This document shows, in pieces, positions 60,743 to 64,000 of a DNA stretch of 64,000 nucleotides; positions within the stretch are counted from its first letter, which is position 1, and every line of letters starts with the position of its first letter. Source of the DNA: Saitoella complicata NRRL Y-17804 (lineage: Eukaryota; Ascomycota; Saitoellomycetes; Saitoellales; Saitoellaceae). The stretch is taken from assembly GCF_001661265.1 (NCBI RefSeq), contig NW_017567013.1:124001-188000 (forward strand), given 5' to 3'. The position numbers and the translations under genes are program-made. The notes below the pieces were generated by a model. The model was not told where the DNA came from. It saw nothing but the letters and a program-made list of their open reading frames with translations, and searched no databases.

Positions 60743-63184
60743 ATGACTCCATCCAGTTCGGTGAGTGGATCGGGGACTGGGGGTGGAGGACAGCATATAT
60801 CCGGGACGGCCACACCTGCGCACGTCTCGCCGGCACCGAATACGACTCAGTTTGTCTTTGTGGACGAATATAACCGGTTCAAGAGGTTGAAGGTCACGAG
60901 GGCGTGCGAGACGTGTCGGAGGAGAAAAGTCAGGTGTGATAGTTCGCAGATGAATGGAGGTCCGTGTTCGAGTTGTCGGAGGTTGAATGTGGAGTGCATT
61001 ACGCCGAGCTCGTCACAGCAGCCTGGGTATCCTACACGAGACGACGAGCAAGTGCACAAGGGTGATCAGTATCAGACTGGAGCCGGGGCGACCGCGCAGC
61101 AACATGGAATGCCTCCGCACGATTTTCAGCAACAGAATTACCCGCAGTTGATGCAGCAACAGTATGAGCAACTCGCACAACTTGCGCATTTACCTGTCGA
61201 GCAGTTTACACCTATCGCACCAGAACCACATCAGATCCTCGCACAGCAGGAACAGGGTGAGGAGATGGGGAAGTTATCGGATGTATTGGGATTACTGAAT
61301 ATCGAGGGAAGCGGGAGAGGTGATTTCCTCAGACGGTACAGCTGTAAATGCAGTTACTGACGAGTTGTCACAGCTGAATACGTCAAATCATTCGACAAAA
61401 AGTACGTACCGACTATGCCGGCGGCTGGCGACTGCGGAACTCCACCAATATCGTTCTCTTCACCAAAGCTCTCCTCGGAACTCCTCGCGACACGGATACC
61501 CGCCAACCTCATGCCAAGCGACGACCTCGCCATGCACTTGTTCAGCGTTTACTTCGAACAAATTCACCCATATATGCCGATCATTTCCCGCCGGCAGTTT
61601 ATTCGACAATGGCACAAAGACAGGGATGATCTTAGTCCGCTGTTATTGGAGTGTATTCTCGGCTGTGCTGCACGATTCACCGAGCGACCCGCGGGTAGGA
61701 CAGACGTCGATGATCCGAGCACGAACGGAATGGTCTGGGTACTCCGCGCAAAAGAGCATATCTGGGATTACCACGACATGCCACGCCTCGCAACCGCCCA
61801 AGCATCCCTCATCTTTCTCAAAGCACTGGAAACGATTCCGCAACAAGGGTTGTACTACCGGTCGTGGCTGATGTTGGGTGTCATCGTCCGTCATGCGATG
61901 GATTTGGGGTTGAACAAGTTGGCAGATAAGTACAAATCACAAATGCCAGTGATGGACCTCATGATTCGCAGACGGATATGGCAGCAGTTGTTTATGCTTG
62001 ATCAAATGATGGGACAAGCTACGGGTCGGGAGAAGTATATTGATATCAATACGCTGGATTTGACGCTGCCAGTGAGGGATCCGGATTTGGACGAGAAGGA
62101 GTTCGATACGCATTCGGATTTTATCTATCTGGTTGCGTTAGTGAAGGTTCTGAGGAGGATGAGTGATATTTATCTTCAGCTGGGTGCGGACTGGAAGTTG
62201 AGCTCGATTTTCACCGTTGGGTATTCGGCGATGGACGAAATTCTCGATGCTTGGTACGCCGGTTTACCAGCACGGTTGAAACTAGTGGTACCAGATGATT
62301 TTGATGCACCATTGCCGAAGTTTGGCTTTCATTTTTTGCCGTTTTTGCACATGGTTTACAATCTGTGTCGGATTGTGCTGCATCGGCCGTGGGCGGAACA
62401 AGGTGGCCATATCGATAACGTGGAGAAGTGTTTGGGACCTTCCATCAACCTCGTTCGGATCGCGAAGGCTACGTTGGACCAGTTTGGACTCCGTGGCTTC
62501 CAGTGCTCGTTACGAGGGACGAACTTCACGGTTTATGGCCTCGTTTCTGCGTCCGCGATCTTCCTGGGGAGGATTAGGGCGAATGTAACAAATCCTTGGG
62601 CGAAGTTCTTCCAGATGGGGATCGAGGTGTTGGAGGTCGTTGTGGATTCGACGCATAACGAGGATCTACATCAGCAGGTGCAGAAGATGAAAGAGGCTTG
62701 TCGAGCATCGCTTGAGCGGTCGAGGAGGTTGGAGTCTACGCCTCCTGTTGGGCCGTCGCCCCAGCAGGGACAGCAGCAACAACCGCCGAGCCAGCAGCCG
62801 CAGGGGATGGATACAACGTACAATTCTGATCCGGCACTTGGGTTCCATGTCCATCCATCCTGGCATCCGGATAATGCCGCAAGGGAGGTGTACAGCCGTG
62901 GTGCACCACCGGCTGCACAATCCTTCCAGCATGAATTGCAAGGACTGATGTTGCCACCAAATCCACCCGCACCATATATGCAGAACAATTTCGGCATGGT
63001 GGGCGGTACGGGAGGGATGGCTGGCATGGGGGCCCCGGATATGGGAGGAGGGTTTTATGGGGGGCCGGAGGATGGGGATCCGCAGTATTGGTCGCAGATG
63101 CAGGCGCCGACTGGGATGGATCATCCCGATGATTTGGAGGAGGACTTAAGTGGTGGGCATGGGCATGGAATGGGACTGCAGTGA
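60743..63184 (+). CDS. Zn2Cys6 fungal-specific transcription factor
   Basis: Exons 60743-61319 and 61374-63184 give 795 residues. The zinc cluster is RACETCRRRKVRCDSS then GGPCSSCRRLNVEC, with CX2CX6CX9CX2CX6C spacing (residues ~55-90). A glutamine/histidine-rich region follows (QHGMPPHDFQQQNYPQLM). The fungal transcription-factor homology domain starts after the intron: LFSVYFEQIHPYMPIISR, then LLECILGCAARF, GLYYRSWLMLGVIVRHAMDLG and RRRIWQQLFMLDQMMG (the conserved R-R-W segment). The C-terminal ~150 residues are Q/P/G/M-rich and probably activate transcription. The target pathway is not indicated by neighbours. The first exon start at 60743 is the only ATG that keeps the zinc cluster near the N-terminus. 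Confidence 0.88.
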
Positions 63185-64000
63185 TGTGGGAATGGAGGAG
63201 GCTGTTATGAAAAATCGTTTTTGTTGGCGTCAGGTCTGGTTTCGTAATTTTGGGCATGGATCTGGGTTCGAGAGCGTCTTTCTTGAAGATTGCTAGGGTT
63301 GTATGTTGAATGTGTAGTATGCAAGGGCGTTATGTGATAATGGAGAATATTTGTCCTCGAGAACGCGGTGCGACTTGCCCGTGGTTCATTCTACCTCTAT
63401 GATGATTATGCCAAAAGTCATCCTTATTCGGATGCAGCGGGCTCGGGACGTTCGTCTCGTTCGCCGCAGCCATGAAGGACAGCAATATTCACCGGCCGGC
63501 TCGCTCTTTGCGTCACCCTCGGGAGACGATTGGGTGGAGTTCTGAGAGGTAATCGATGCGTTTAGTTACGTTCGATAAACAAGTGTGTGTATATCCTCGG
63601 TCACGAGAGATCATTTTCGGACAATTCGGCCTTTACAGCTGCGTCGCGTGCGCAGACCGGATCAGGCGTCGGAGCCTTACTGTACCCCGACCGAACTATT
63701 AGCGCGAACGATTTTTCTATACCCATCCAGTCCTCCTCGTCCTACTCCTCCACGCCAACCACCATGACCAACTTCCAACTGGCCCAACTTATCGCCATGG
63801 TGGTGGATGATTGCTCTCATGGGTTTGGCGACATATCTAGAACTTAGATATCCGGGGACTTGCCTGACCAAGGTCTTGGACGGCTAGTACTAGCTTTGTA
63901 GTTGAAGAATTCCGGTGGGACTGGAAGGCTCATCGGACTCATGTCAACAGGAGAGCCGGCTGCACGATCTTCACCAACTTGGAGTCCTTCATAAGTAACA
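63185..64000. other. Right end, possible start of another gene
   Basis: About 0.8 kb follows the regulator. No complete gene is visible. A CT-rich leader and ACCACC-ATG at 63764 opens a short frame (MTNFQLAQLIAMVV) that stops at 63847. A GTGGTG donor-like site at 63799 could splice it to exons beyond the window edge. No repeats or RNA genes were seen. Confidence 0.3.

Noticed and set aside
1-64000. CRISPR arrays, bacterial operons, rRNA genes
   Set aside because: None seen. Short introns and fungal gene families show a eukaryotic nuclear genome; no spaced repeat array or ribosomal RNA segment was found.

Overview
This window comes from a filamentous ascomycete, most likely in Pezizomycotina. 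The introns are short (about 47-69 bp) with GTNNGT donors, CTAAC/CTGAC branch points and YAG acceptors. The gene set also fits: a Rim15-type kinase with a receiver domain, a soluble fumarate reductase fused to cytochrome b5, a Vps3844 protein, a DUF2406 protein, a cysteine-rich DUF7707-type surface protein and a Zn2Cys6 regulator. I cannot name the genus from sequence alone.

Layout. 0-9 kb: C-terminus of Arp2/3 subunit ARPC3, kinetochore Mis18, RIM15 kinase, and an alcohol-acetyltransferase-like enzyme. 9.2-11.9 kb: gene-poor DNA with a decayed tandem duplication. 12-22 kb: DUF2406 stress-type protein, a type II membrane SGNH/PC-esterase, a metallo-beta-lactamase-fold hydrolase, a 76-residue protein, RNA exonuclease Rex1, and methylmalonate-semialdehyde dehydrogenase. 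22-32 kb: CHFR-like ubiquitin ligase in five exons, ribosome-associated Hsp70 SSB1, MZM1, calnexin, fumarate reductase. 32.2-38.9 kb: a Ty3/gypsy LTR retrotransposon on the minus strand with unusually short LTRs, inserted against the 3' end of a surface-protein gene and bordered by a 61-bp host duplication. 39-64 kb: a dense housekeeping block with SAS4-domain protein, VAS1, ERV1, cyclophilin H, a membrane RING-H2 protein, CK2 alpha, HOM2, a CHCHD5/Mix14 protein, CDC26, TAF2, TMA16, two unrecognised small proteins, VPS3844 and a Zn2Cys6 transcription factor.

How the genes relate. There is no metabolic cluster. Many neighbours are divergent pairs sharing 140-400 bp promoters: VAS1/ERV1, MZM1/CNX1, CHCHD5/CDC26, TAF2/TMA16, and the 113-residue protein/VPS3844. 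ERV1 and the CHCHD5-like protein belong to the same mitochondrial disulfide relay, and MZM1 also acts in mitochondria. Several genes become correct only after splicing: CDC26, the CHCHD5 homologue, CK2, CHFR, TAF2 and the RING-H2 protein.

I found no convincing undescribed system. The most unusual structures are the retroelement with its junction patchwork, the AT-hook extension on Mis18, and the split PBZ-like finger at the end of the CHFR-like ligase.
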